Shown: one piece after another, positions 12,330 to 21,087 of the stretch
How the letters are laid out: each line of letters starts with the position of its first letter
Position numbering within the stretch: the first letter of the stretch is position 1
NCBI RefSeq assembly: GCF_030466625.1
Contig: NZ_JADEVT010000012.1
Coordinates: 1 to 64,000, forward strand
DNA length: 64,000 nucleotides
Source: Nocardioides sp. ChNu-153
GTDB lineage: Bacteria > Actinomycetota > Actinomycetes > Propionibacteriales > Nocardioidaceae
Direction: 5' to 3'
Program-made: the position numbers and the translations under genes
The notes under the pieces: generated by a model
Told to the model about the DNA's origin: nothing
The model's input: only the letters and a program-made list of their open reading frames with translations
Databases searched by the model: none

Positions 12330-12716
12330 TCAGGCGGGGAGATCGGACTGGTACGTCGCGGCGTCGAGCAACGCGTCCACCGCGCCCGCCTCGGCGGGCA
12401 CGACCTCGAAGAGCCAGCCGTCGCCGTACGGGTCGGAGTTGACGACCTCGGGGGTGGCGTCGAGGGCCTCGTTGACGGCCACCACCTCGCCCGTCAGCGG
12501 GGCGTAGATCTCGCTGACCGACTTGTGGGACTCGAGCTCGCCGCAGGGCTCCCCGGCACGCACCGACTCCCCCACCTCCGGGAGCGTCACGTAGACGATC
12601 CCGCCGAGCTCGTCCTGCGCGTAGTGGGTGACGCCGACGCGCACGGCGCCCGCGGTCTCGCCGGGCTGGCGGACCCACTCGTGCTCGGCGGTGTACTTCA
12701 GGTCCTCGGGGTACAC
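12330..12716 (-). CDS. gcvH: Glycine cleavage system H protein
   Basis: A 128-residue lipoyl carrier. The lipoylation site is the Lys in ELESHKSVSEIYAPLTG. The N-terminus (YTAEHEWVR) and the C-terminal GDGWLFEV segment are typical. The GTG start has GAGGAG six bases upstream. It shuttles the aminomethyl group made by GcvP. It lies between the DUF881 genes and garA exactly as in M. tuberculosis. Confidence 0.97.
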   Translation of the reverse strand: MYPEDLKYTAEHEWVRQPGETAGAVRVGVTHYAQDELGGIVYVTLPEVGESVRAGEPCGELESHKSVSEIYAPLTGEVVAVNEALDATPEVVNSDPYGDGWLFEVVPAEAGAVDALLDAATYQSDLPA

Positions 12717-12785
12717 GGGGCGCTCCTCGGGGTGCGGGGCGAGCTGGGGGCTGCGTGCGACGCGGGCAGCACGACGACCCTAGCG

Positions 12786-13562
12786 TCACCCGGCGGGGTC
12801 GGCGAAGGACGGCGTGTCGAGCTCGACGACGCTCGTCACCTCGACCGACTCCAGCTCCTCGGCCTCGACCTCGACGGCCTCCTCACCGAAGCGCTCCGTG
12901 GGCCCCCCGGGGAACGACATGGCACCGGCGAGGGTGTCGGGCGCGCCGATCACGTCGATGACGTACGGCGAGCTCAGCCGCACGCCGTCCACGGCGAGCC
13001 CGTCGCCGCCGGAGTCCACGAAGGTGTCGACCACCACGCGCACCTCGTCGTTGACCTCGATCGCCTCCGCACCGGCGGTGCGCAGCTCCTGGAGCATGTC
13101 GACGACGTCGGCCGGCTCGATGCGGCCGTCGTCGTCGGTGAGCGTCACGCGCAGTCCCGGGCCCTCGACCGGCACCGTGCCGGCCAGCACGGCGAGGGTG
13201 CGCGCCTCGCGCTGGGCCTGCTCGAGGGCGGTCGTGCGACCGGTCGTCGTCGAGCGCAGGTCGTCGCGGGTCTGCTCGAGGCGGGCGATCTCGGCCTCCG
13301 CCCGCTGGGTGGTGCCCGCGATGCCGCTCAGCAGGTCGATCAGGTCCTGCTCCCGGTAGCCCGAGTAGGTGTCGTCGGAGTCGATGGTGCGCACCTGGAC
13401 GATGCCGGCGAACCCGACCACGGCGAGCAGCACGGCCACGACCAGCTGGCCGCGCGAGGGCCGCAGGAGCGCGTCGCGCAGGCGGGTGCGTCCCGTCGTA
13501 CCGCCCCCGCTGCCGGGTGCTGCCCCCGGCTCGGGCACCTGGTCGGGCCGGGGCTCAGGCAT
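12786..13562 (-). CDS. DUF881 family protein (second copy)
   Basis: A 258-residue protein with one N-terminal membrane segment (about residues 37-55), a coiled-coil-like stretch (EAEIARLEQTRDDL) and the DUF881 domain (GPGLRVTLTDDD, ELRTAGAEAIEVND, SPYVIDVIGAPDTL). By order it matches Rv1825. The ATG overlaps the end of the DUF1290 gene by eight bases. DUF881-DUF1290-DUF881 trios are conserved in Gram-positive bacteria near division or envelope genes; the function is unknown. Confidence 0.87.
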   Translation of the reverse strand: MPEPRPDQVPEPGAAPGSGGGTTGRTRLRDALLRPSRGQLVVAVLLAVVGFAGIVQVRTIDSDDTYSGYREQDLIDLLSGIAGTTQRAEAEIARLEQTRDDLRSTTTGRTTALEQAQREARTLAVLAGTVPVEGPGLRVTLTDDDGRIEPADVVDMLQELRTAGAEAIEVNDEVRVVVDTFVDSGGDGLAVDGVRLSSPYVIDVIGAPDTLAGAMSFPGGPTERFGEEAVEVEAEELESVEVTSVVELDTPSFADPAG

Positions 13563-13887
13563 GGAACACGTGGCGCCGGATGGCCGCCATGTTGGAGAAG
13601 ATCCGGATGCCGAGCACCACGATCACGCCGGTCGACAGCTGGCCGCCCACGCCGAGCCGGTCGCCGAGGTAGACGATCACCGCGGCGATGACGACGTTGC
13701 TGACGAACGAGATGACGAACACCTTGTCGTCGAAGATGCCGTCGAGGTAGGCGCGCAGTCCGCCGAAGACCGCGTCCAGGGCGGCGACGACGGCGATGGG
13801 CAGGTAGGGCTGGAGGCCCAGCGGCACGTCGGGCTCGAGCACGAGCCCGAGCACGATGCCGATGAGCAGCCCGAGGGCGGCGATCAC
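13555..13887 (-). CDS. sbp: Small basic family protein (DUF1290)
   Basis: A 110-residue membrane protein with three hydrophobic segments and the DUF1290 pattern (LGLVLEPDVPLGLQPYLP, ALDAVFGGLRAYLDGIF, GIRIFSNMAAIRRHVF). The GTG start overlaps the stop of the preceding DUF881 gene (GTGA), and its own end overlaps the next DUF881 gene by eight bases, so all three are coupled. It corresponds to Rv1824. Confidence 0.9.
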   Translation of the reverse strand: MIAALGLLIGIVLGLVLEPDVPLGLQPYLPIAVVAALDAVFGGLRAYLDGIFDDKVFVISFVSNVVIAAVIVYLGDRLGVGGQLSTGVIVVLGIRIFSNMAAIRRHVFHA

Positions 13888-14837
13888 GGTCGGTCTCCCG
13901 TCGTCGACGGCTGGGTGGACTGCTGGGTGGACTGCTGGGGGGCGGTGGGCTGGTCGGGCGCGGCCGCCGTCATCTCCTCCGCGTGGCGCAGCACCGGGGC
14001 CGGGCCCGCGGGCAGGCGCAGCTCCCCCACGTTGTCGAGCTGGACGACGAGGCCGACGGAGGTGGCGATGACGTCGAACTCGCGGCCGGGGCGGGTGTCG
14101 GCCAGGTCGGCCTGCAGCGTGCGGGGGTCGCCGATCGCGTCGACGACGTACGGCGCGGTGAGGGGCCGGCTGTTGACGTTGACGGCGCTGCCGGAGTTGC
14201 GGATGGACGACAGCGGGGTGAGCCGCTGGCCGTTGATGGCGACGGCCTCGGCGCCGGCCTCCCACAGGCCGGCGACGAGGCGGGCCAGGTCCTCGTCCTG
14301 CACGCGGCCGGAGCCGTCGCCGGACGGGTCCTCGGGCGCGTCGTCGACGACCGCGCGCACCCCGGGGCCGACCACCTCGCCGTACCCCGTCACGAGGCGC
14401 AGCGCCTCGACGCGGCCGGTCGCCGCCCGCTCGCGGGCCTCCAGGCCCTCGAGCGCGACGGTGGCGGCGCCGTTGGCGTCCCGCAGCTCCGCGATCCGGT
14501 CCTGCAGCGCGGCGAGGCGCTCGCGGCCCTCGGTGGCCCGGCCCTCGAGGGTGGTGCGGCTCGTCTCGTCGGTGGCCGCGTCGCGCGAGCTCTGCACGGC
14601 CGCCGTCGCCGCCAGGAGGCCGAACACGCCGACCACCACGACGGTGGCCCGTCCCAGGCGGCGGCCCGCCGGAGCCGGCGTCCCCGTCCCACCGGCCCCA
14701 CCGTCCCCACCGGCTGCGCGCGCCTGTGCCGCCGCGCGGGCCTTCTGCTCCGCCACGTGGGCGTAGTCCTCCTCCAGCGACTGACGGGTGACGAGCTCCA
14801 GCAGCGGGAGGGTGGCGCGGTCCGACGGCGTGGTCAT
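13884..14837 (-). CDS. DUF881 family protein (first copy)
   Basis: A 317-residue protein with a cytoplasmic N-terminal tail, one membrane segment (about residues 60-80), a charged helical stretch and a C-terminal DUF881 domain (GPGVRAVVDD, AGAEAVAINGQRLT, APYVVDAIGDPRTL). The ATG overlaps the pgsA stop (ATGA). The last residues are a Gln-Ser-Thr repeat (QQSTQQSTQPST) encoded by two exact 12-bp copies at 13911-13934. It is a paralogue of the gene at 12786-13562 and corresponds to Rv1823. Confidence 0.87.
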   Translation of the reverse strand: MTTPSDRATLPLLELVTRQSLEEDYAHVAEQKARAAAQARAAGGDGGAGGTGTPAPAGRRLGRATVVVVGVFGLLAATAAVQSSRDAATDETSRTTLEGRATEGRERLAALQDRIAELRDANGAATVALEGLEARERAATGRVEALRLVTGYGEVVGPGVRAVVDDAPEDPSGDGSGRVQDEDLARLVAGLWEAGAEAVAINGQRLTPLSSIRNSGSAVNVNSRPLTAPYVVDAIGDPRTLQADLADTRPGREFDVIATSVGLVVQLDNVGELRLPAGPAPVLRHAEEMTAAAPDQPTAPQQSTQQSTQPSTTGDRP

Positions 14838-15466
14838 CGGGGCCCCGGGGCCCCGTCGCCGGCGCGGCCGCGATCGCGGTGGGCGAGCGGCTCGGTCGTG
14901 GCGAGCAGCCGCCGCACCTGCCAGGCGTACAGCAGGCCCGCCCACCAGTAGAGCCCGATGCCCCACAGGGCGAAGGCCCAGCCGAAGACGAGGGCGAGCG
15001 TGGCCACGACGCCGGTGCCGTCACCCAGGAGGAGCAGCGGGAAGGCGTAGAGCAGGTTGAACGTGGCGGCCTTGCCCAGGAAGTGGACGGGCAGCGCGCT
15101 GTAGCCGCGGGTGCGCAGGAACGGCACGAGGCACCACAGGAGGGCGTCGCGCAGCGGCAGGATCACCACCACCCACCACGGGATCACCTCCCGCAGCCCG
15201 AGCCCGACGATCACCGCGAGGATGTAGAGCCGGTCCGCGACCGGGTCGAGCACCTCCCCCAGGGGGGAGCGCTGGTCGAGGCGACGGGCGAGGTAGCCGT
15301 CGAGGAAGTCGGTGACCCCGGACACCATGAGCACGAGCAGCGCCAGGCCGTCGGCCTCGGGCCCCAGCACGAGCCAGAGGAACAGGGGGACGCCGAGGAG
15401 GCGGAGGCCGGAGAGGACGTTGGGGATCGTCCACACGTTCGCCGTCCGGCTCGACTCATCGGACAC
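14834..15466 (-). CDS. pgsA: CDP-alcohol phosphatidyltransferase (PgsA2-like)
   Basis: A 210-residue integral membrane enzyme. The CDP-alcohol phosphotransferase motif DG-x2-AR-x8-G-x3-D-x3-D is complete in DGYLARRLDQRSPLGEVLDP plus the following VADR. It transfers a phosphatidyl group from CDP-diacylglycerol to an alcohol; position matches Rv1822 (pgsA2), whose acceptor is not firmly known, so glycerol-phosphate is only one option. The GTG start at 15466 lacks a strong Shine-Dalgarno; TAGGGT at 15528-15533 on the minus strand could be the -10 box of the operon that continues through gcvH. Confidence 0.9.
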   Translation of the reverse strand: MSDESSRTANVWTIPNVLSGLRLLGVPLFLWLVLGPEADGLALLVLMVSGVTDFLDGYLARRLDQRSPLGEVLDPVADRLYILAVIVGLGLREVIPWWVVVILPLRDALLWCLVPFLRTRGYSALPVHFLGKAATFNLLYAFPLLLLGDGTGVVATLALVFGWAFALWGIGLYWWAGLLYAWQVRRLLATTEPLAHRDRGRAGDGAPGPR

Positions 15467-15556
15467 GGGTCACTTACCTGCACTCACTCCGGTCGCGCCA
15501 CGCCCCGCCGGGGGCCTTGCCGGGGTCACCCTAGTCGTCGGGGGACCCCGACGGGC

Positions 15557-16603
15557 TCAGGCCCCGTCCTCCGCGTGGGCGGCGTCGCGGATCTCGCCGA
15601 CCAGCTCCTCGATCACGTCCTCGAGCGTCGCGAGGCCCAGCAGCTCGCCGTCGTCGCCGATGACCCGGGCCATGTGCGCGCCCCGCCGCTGGAGCACTTC
15701 GAGCGCGTCGTGGAGCAGGTCGCTGTGGCGGACCGCCGCGAACGGACGGATCCACTTGGCGTCGATGACGCGCAGGCGGCGGGTCTCGTCGGTCTCCAGC
15801 ACGTCCTTGATGTGGAGGTAGCCGAGGAGCTCGTCGCCGTCCGCCACCGGGAACCGGCTGAAGCCGGTCGAGGCGCACAGGTCCTCGACGTCCGCCACCG
15901 TCGACCCGCGGGGCACGGTCGCCAGCGTGGCGAGCGGCATGATCACCGCGTCGACCTTCTTCTCGGTGAAGCCGAGCGCCCCGGAGAGGCGGTCGTACTC
16001 CCCCGCCGCGATGAGGCCCTCGCCGTGCGACTCCTCCACGAGGGCCGCCACCTCCTCGCGCGTGAAGGCCGACGACACCTCGTCCTTCGGCTCCACGCGC
16101 AGCAGGCGCAGCGTCGTGTTGGCCACCGCGTTCAGCGCGATGATCAGCGGCCGCAGCACCGTCACGACCACCATGAGCGGCGGACCGAGGACGACGGCGG
16201 CGCGCTCCGGGTCGGCCAGCGCGATGTTCTTGGGGATCATCTCGCCGAGCACGACGTGCAGGTAGACCACCAGCGTCAGCGCGATCACGAACGAGATCGG
16301 GTGGGTCAGGCCGTGGGGCACGCCCACCGCCTCGAAGAGCGGTTCGAGCAGGTGCGCCACGGCGGGCTCGCCGACGGCGCCGAGCCCGACGGAGCAGATC
16401 GTGATGCCAAGCTGGGCGCCGGCCATCATCACCGACACCTGCTCCATCGCCCGCAGGGTGATGCGCGCCCAGCGCGAGCCCGCACGGGCCAGCGGCTCGA
16501 TCTGGCTGCGGCGGGCCGCGACGAGCGCGAACTCGGCGCCCACGAAGAAGAAGTTCAGGCCGAGCAGCACGACGGCGAGCCCGATCGCGACGTAGTCGTT
16601 CAC
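15557..16603 (-). CDS. CNNM/CorC-type hemolysin family transporter (DUF21-CBS)
   Basis: A 348-residue protein: an N-terminal DUF21 membrane domain with about four segments (GLNFFFVGAEFALVAARRS, GAQLGITICSVGLGAVGEPA, HVVLGEMIPKNIAL) then two CBS motifs (residues about 205-330). It is shorter than its upstream neighbour because it lacks the C-terminal CorC_HlyC transporter-associated domain. Family members are linked to magnesium/cobalt handling. It overlaps the neighbouring paralogue by four bases, so the two may act together. Confidence 0.88.
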   Translation of the reverse strand: MNDYVAIGLAVVLLGLNFFFVGAEFALVAARRSQIEPLARAGSRWARITLRAMEQVSVMMAGAQLGITICSVGLGAVGEPAVAHLLEPLFEAVGVPHGLTHPISFVIALTLVVYLHVVLGEMIPKNIALADPERAAVVLGPPLMVVVTVLRPLIIALNAVANTTLRLLRVEPKDEVSSAFTREEVAALVEESHGEGLIAAGEYDRLSGALGFTEKKVDAVIMPLATLATVPRGSTVADVEDLCASTGFSRFPVADGDELLGYLHIKDVLETDETRRLRVIDAKWIRPFAAVRHSDLLHDALEVLQRRGAHMARVIGDDGELLGLATLEDVIEELVGEIRDAAHAEDGA

Positions 16604-17958
16604 GCGTCCTCCCCCTCGGGCACCCGGTCGAGCAGCAGCAGCGACACCCGGTCGACCCGTAGGCCGTCCATGTGGTCGACGGTGAGCACGGCGAGCTGCT
16701 GGCGCTCCTCGCCGTCCGGGTCGTCGCGCACCGGCACGGGCACCTCGACCACGTCGCCGGCGACGGGGATGCGGCCCAGCTCCCGCACGACGAGCCCGCC
16801 GACGGTGTCGTAGTCCTCGTGCTCCGGCAAGGCGATCCCGGAGGCGTCCTCCACCTCGTCGGGGCGCAGGAGGCCGGAGAGGGTCCAGGTGCCGTCGCGG
16901 CGCAGGCGCACGCGGGAGCCGAGCCGGTCGTGCTCGTCCGCGATGTCGCCGACGATCTCCTCGACGACGTCCTCCAGCGTCACGACGCCGGCCTGCCCGC
17001 CGTACTCGTCGAGGACGACGGCGAGCTGGAAGCCGTCGTCGCGCAGGAGCGTGAGGAGCGGGTCGAGGCGCAGCGTGTCGGGCACGAGCGTCGGCGGGGC
17101 CATGATCGAGCGCACCCGGGTCGTCGGGCGCTCGTGGACCGGCAGGGCGACGGCGTTCTTCACGTGCACGGTGCCCACGACGTTCTCGTCGGCGTCCAGC
17201 ACCGGGAAGCGGGAGTGGCCCGTGGAGCGGGCGAGCTCGATGACGGTGATGGCCCGGTCGGTCTGCTCGACGCTGTCGGTCCGCACGCGGGGGGTCATGA
17301 TCTCGCCGGCGGTGCGCTCGCCGAAGGACACCGAGCGCTCCATCAGCTCCGCGGTGTCCGCGTCGAGGGTGCCCTGGTCGGCGGAGCGGGCGATGAGGGA
17401 GGCCAGCTCGCGCGAGCTGCGGGCGGAGCGCAGCTCCTCCTGGGGCTCGAGGCCGAGCCGTCGGACCGCGCTGTTGGCGGACCCGTTGAGCAGGCGGATC
17501 GGGCCGGCCATGACGGCCGTGAAGACGCGCATGAAGACCTGGGTGGCCCGGGCGGTGCGCAGCGGGAGCGCGATCGCGAGGTTCTTCGGGACCAGCTCGC
17601 CGAAGACCATCGTCAGCGCCGTGCTGACGACGAGCGCGACGCCGACGGCGACCGGGGTGACGGAGCCGGCGGGCAGCCCCGCGGCCGTCAGCGGGTCGCG
17701 CAGCAGCGAGGCGAGCGCGGGCTCGGCGAGGAAGCCGACGGCGAGGTTGGTGACGGTGATGCCGACCTGGGCGCCGGAGAGCTGGGTCGAGAGGTGGCGC
17801 AACGCCTTCTGCACGCCCTCGGCGCCGGGCTCACCGTTCTCCGCGGCGCGGTCGACCTGACCGCGGTCGACGGTGACGAACGAGAACTCGGCGGCGACGA
17901 ACACGCCACAGGCGGCGATCAGCAGGAACGAGACCGCGAGGAGGATCCACTCGGTCAT
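16600..17958 (-). CDS. CNNM/CorC-type hemolysin family transporter (DUF21-CBS-CorC_HlyC)
   Basis: A 452-residue protein with the full three-part layout: DUF21 membrane domain (residues 1-190; GAQVGITVTNLAVGFLAEPA, FGELVPKNLAI), two CBS motifs (about 205-335; ending in GGQAGVVTLEDVVEEIVGDI) and the CorC_HlyC domain (about 350-435). It corresponds to the M. tuberculosis Rv1842c-type proteins. The pair with the downstream paralogue suggests a hetero-oligomer or duplication. GGGGGG precedes the ATG at poor distance. Confidence 0.9.
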   Translation of the reverse strand: MTEWILLAVSFLLIAACGVFVAAEFSFVTVDRGQVDRAAENGEPGAEGVQKALRHLSTQLSGAQVGITVTNLAVGFLAEPALASLLRDPLTAAGLPAGSVTPVAVGVALVVSTALTMVFGELVPKNLAIALPLRTARATQVFMRVFTAVMAGPIRLLNGSANSAVRRLGLEPQEELRSARSSRELASLIARSADQGTLDADTAELMERSVSFGERTAGEIMTPRVRTDSVEQTDRAITVIELARSTGHSRFPVLDADENVVGTVHVKNAVALPVHERPTTRVRSIMAPPTLVPDTLRLDPLLTLLRDDGFQLAVVLDEYGGQAGVVTLEDVVEEIVGDIADEHDRLGSRVRLRRDGTWTLSGLLRPDEVEDASGIALPEHEDYDTVGGLVVRELGRIPVAGDVVEVPVPVRDDPDGEERQQLAVLTVDHMDGLRVDRVSLLLLDRVPEGEDA

Positions 17959-18234
17959 CGGTGCCCCCCGGGGACCACGGTCGGGTCGGGGGGCTCAGGA
18001 CTTCGGGGGCGCTCCATCGGGACGGACGAACCAGCTCTCTGCACGACGCACGGACGCCTCATCGTAGGAGGTGCGGCCACGGGCGACCACGTCCGGAGCG
18101 TCACGGCCACGTACGACGGGTGCGTGCCCGCCGCGGAAGTCGTCCGGCGGTTTCCCTCAGGTCGGGGCGGGGCGCACCGATCGGGGCCGGAGCAGGGCGG
18201 CAGGGCGCCGCCCGTCCTCGTCTCGGGAGGCCCC

Positions 18235-19770
18235 GTGAGCCGCTCCGTCGCACCGCCGGCCGGACGCACCAGCGCGCGCGCCAGCGCAGGCAGCGTCGCG
18301 CCCGCGGCAGCCTCGTCGTACACACCGCAGCGGTACCCCGGGGCGGCCCCGTTGGACCCTGCCTCGCTGCACTTCGCCCGCCGGCTGACCTACGGCTACA
18401 CGCCCGCCCTGGCCGCGGAGATGGCGGCCGCCGGCGGCCGGCGCGCCTGGTTCGAGCGCCAGCTGCGCCCCTCGTCGATCCCCGACGCGGCGGCCGACGG
18501 CCTGCGCGCCTGGTGGCCCTCGCTGAACCGCACGCCGAGCGACCTGTGGGAGCGCCAGGTCGCGGAGATCGAGCACGGCTGGGTCGTGATGGCCGACTAC
18601 GCGCGCTGGCTGATGATGCGGCGCCTCACGTCCCAGCGGCAGGTGCACGAGCTGATGGCCGAGCTGTGGGAGGGCCACTTCCACGTGCCGGTCAACGGGG
18701 ACTCGCACTTCGTGCACCGCACGTCGTACGGCGACGCGCTGCGTGCCCGCGCCCTGGGCACCTTCACCGACCTGCTCATCACGGCCACCACGCACCCCGC
18801 CATGGGGCTCTTCCTCGACAACGCCATCTCGACGAAGACCCGCCCGAACGAGAACCTCGGCCGGGAGCTGCTCGAGCTGCACACGGTGGGCCGCGGCAAC
18901 TACACCGAGGCCGACGTCAAGGACTCCGCCCGCATCCTCACCGGCTACCGCGTCGACGTGTGGAAGACGTGGGCCGCCAGCTACCGGCCGACGGACCACG
19001 CGACGGGCCCCGTCCGCGTCATGGGCTTCTCCCACCCGAACGCCGACCCCGACGGCCGGGCCGTGACGCGGGCCTACCTGACCTACCTCGCCCGCCACCC
19101 CGCGACCGCGCGGCGCGTGTGCCGGCGCATCGCGACCAAGCTGGTGCAGGACTCCCCGCCCGCGGCCCTCGTCGACCACCTCGCGTCGGTCTACCTCGCC
19201 AGCGGCACCAGCATCACCGCGGTGCTGCGGGCCCTCGTGGCCCGCCCGGAGTTCCTCGCGTCGGCGGGGCGCAAGGTGCGCGACCCGGGCGAGGACGTCG
19301 TGGGCACCTACCGCGCGCTCGGCGCCACCCTCGCGCGACCGACGGCCGACGGCTCGGCGGTGAACCAGCTGCTGTGGCAGGCGACCGCGCTCGGCTCCAG
19401 CCCGTTCAGCTGGCCGCGGCCCGACGGTCCCCCGATCGACAACGCGTCGTGGAGCTCCGGCTCGCGCGCGCTGGCCTCGTTCTCCTTCCACTGGAGCGCG
19501 GCCGGCCGGTGGTGGCCCAAGACCGACATCGCCTACGCGGCCCCCACCGACTGGCTCCCCCAGGCATCGCTCACGTTCGCGCAGCTCGTCGACCACCTCT
19601 GCGGCCGGATGCTCGGCGCGCCCTCGACGCCGGCGCTGCTGCAGGCGTGCTGCGAGGCGACGGGCTACCAGCCCTCGACGGTCGTCACGGCGACGCACGC
19701 CCTGGTCAAGTGGGAGTTCAACCGGCTCCTGGCCATCCTGCTCGACTCCCCCCACCACCTCACGCGCTGA
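18235..19770 (+). CDS. DUF1800 domain-containing protein
   Basis: A 511-residue protein. The GTG at 18235 is chosen because GGGAGG ends four bases before it; the frame is open far upstream but only as a shadow of the opposite gene. The DUF1800 core is clear: HFARRLTYGYTPALAAEM, LMAELWEGHFHVP, NENLGRELLELHTVG and ARHPATARRVCRRIATKLV. No signal peptide is obvious. It lies 13 bases before a DUF1501 gene, a pairing found in many bacteria. Biochemical function is unknown. Confidence 0.85.
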   Translation: MSRSVAPPAGRTSARASAGSVAPAAASSYTPQRYPGAAPLDPASLHFARRLTYGYTPALAAEMAAAGGRRAWFERQLRPSSIPDAAADGLRAWWPSLNRTPSDLWERQVAEIEHGWVVMADYARWLMMRRLTSQRQVHELMAELWEGHFHVPVNGDSHFVHRTSYGDALRARALGTFTDLLITATTHPAMGLFLDNAISTKTRPNENLGRELLELHTVGRGNYTEADVKDSARILTGYRVDVWKTWAASYRPTDHATGPVRVMGFSHPNADPDGRAVTRAYLTYLARHPATARRVCRRIATKLVQDSPPAALVDHLASVYLASGTSITAVLRALVARPEFLASAGRKVRDPGEDVVGTYRALGATLARPTADGSAVNQLLWQATALGSSPFSWPRPDGPPIDNASWSSGSRALASFSFHWSAAGRWWPKTDIAYAAPTDWLPQASLTFAQLVDHLCGRMLGAPSTPALLQACCEATGYQPSTVVTATHALVKWEFNRLLAILLDSPHHLTR

Positions 19771-19783
19771 GCGGAGCACCCCC

Positions 19784-21055
19784 GTGAACCAGCCCCGTCC
19801 CGCCACCGCCCCCGCCTGCTGCGACGAGTTCGCCGGCGTCTCGCGGCGCACCCTGCTGCGCGGCGCCCTGCTCGCCGGCGCCGCCGCCACCTTCGGCGGT
19901 GCGGTGGTCAACGTCTCCGCCGGGTACGCCGCGGCGGGCACCACGCCCAGCGACAAGGTCCTCGTCGTGCTCTCCCTGCGCGGGGCCGCCGACGGGCTGT
20001 CGCTCGTCGTGCCCCACGCCGACCCGGTCTACTACCGCGCCCGGCCGCGCATCGCCGTCCCCGCCGAGCGGCTGCTGGCCAAGGACGCCATGTTCGGCCT
20101 GCACCCGGGCTTCGCGCCCCTGCTGCCGATGTGGACCGCCGGCAAGCTCGCCGCCGTGCACGCCACCGGCCTGCCGGCCCCCAACCGCTCGCACTTCGCC
20201 GCGATGGAGGAGGTGGAGGACGCCACGGCCGGCAGCACGACGCGCGAGGGCTGGCTCAACCGCCTGCTCGGCCAGGACGCCTCGACCCACCCGCTCGACG
20301 GCGTCGCCGTGGGCGACGGCATGGTGCCCACGTCGCTGTACGGCGCCGAGGCGGTCTCCGCGATGCGGGACCCCGCGTCCCTCCAGCTCGCCGGCGCCGA
20401 CCAGTGGGACACCTTCGGCGGGCGGCGCCGCTCCATCCAGTCGCTGTGGGGCGCGGACTCCTCGGCCCTCGGCACCGGCGTGCGCTCCGCGCTCGCGGCC
20501 GTCGACGACTTCGCCCCCGTCAGGGCGCTGCCCACGACCCCCGCCAACGGTGCGACGTACCCGAACACCGACCTCGGCAAGGCCCTGCGCCACGTCGCCC
20601 AGGTGGTCCGCGGCGACGTCGGCACGAAGGTCGTCACGGTCGACCAGGGCGACTGGGACATGCACACCGACCTCGGCACGCTGAGCTGGGGCGGCATGCA
20701 GCGCAACGTCGCCGACCTCGCGGGCGCGATGGCGGCCTTCTTCACCGACCTCGGGGCGCTGGGCGACAAGGTCACGCTGGTGACGCTCAGCGAGTTCGGC
20801 CGCCGGGTGCGCGAGAACGACAACTACGGCCTCGACCACGGCTACGGCAACGTCATGCTGCTGGCCGGCGCGGGTGTGCGCGGCGGGCGCTACCTCGGCT
20901 CGTGGCCCGGGCTCACCGACACCGCGGACGCCGACCTGCTGGTGACCACCGACTACCGCAGCGTGCTCGCCGAGGTCGTCTCGCGCCGCTTCGGGGCCAG
21001 CACCGCCCAGGTCTTCCCGGGCTTCACGCCGACCCGCGTGGGGGTCATGCTCTGA
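19784..21055 (+). CDS. DUF1501 domain-containing protein with Tat signal
   Basis: A 423-residue protein with a GTG start. Residues 22-50 form a twin-arginine signal (SRRTLLRGALLAGAAATFGG) ending near SAGYAAAG, so it should be exported folded. The DUF1501 domain follows (VLVVLSLRGAADGLSLVVP, TLSEFGRRVRENDNYGLDHG), resembling sulfatase/alkaline-phosphatase-fold proteins. It is cotranscribed with the DUF1800 gene. A shared surface role, possibly with the DUF1800 partner as cytoplasmic or co-exported subunit, is inferred from pairing only. Confidence 0.87.
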   Translation: MNQPRPATAPACCDEFAGVSRRTLLRGALLAGAAATFGGAVVNVSAGYAAAGTTPSDKVLVVLSLRGAADGLSLVVPHADPVYYRARPRIAVPAERLLAKDAMFGLHPGFAPLLPMWTAGKLAAVHATGLPAPNRSHFAAMEEVEDATAGSTTREGWLNRLLGQDASTHPLDGVAVGDGMVPTSLYGAEAVSAMRDPASLQLAGADQWDTFGGRRRSIQSLWGADSSALGTGVRSALAAVDDFAPVRALPTTPANGATYPNTDLGKALRHVAQVVRGDVGTKVVTVDQGDWDMHTDLGTLSWGGMQRNVADLAGAMAAFFTDLGALGDKVTLVTLSEFGRRVRENDNYGLDHGYGNVMLLAGAGVRGGRYLGSWPGLTDTADADLLVTTDYRSVLAEVVSRRFGASTAQVFPGFTPTRVGVML

Positions 21056-21087
21056 GGTCGGCGCTGAGGCCGGCGCTGAGGTCGGCT
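21052..21087. repeat. 12-bp tandem repeat (3 copies) at a convergent gene junction
   Basis: Consensus CTGAGGTCGGCG at 21052-21063, 21064-21075 (one change) and 21076-21087 (one change). The first copy contains the DUF1501 stop codon and the last touches the stop of the convergent RNA methyltransferase gene. Confidence 0.8.
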
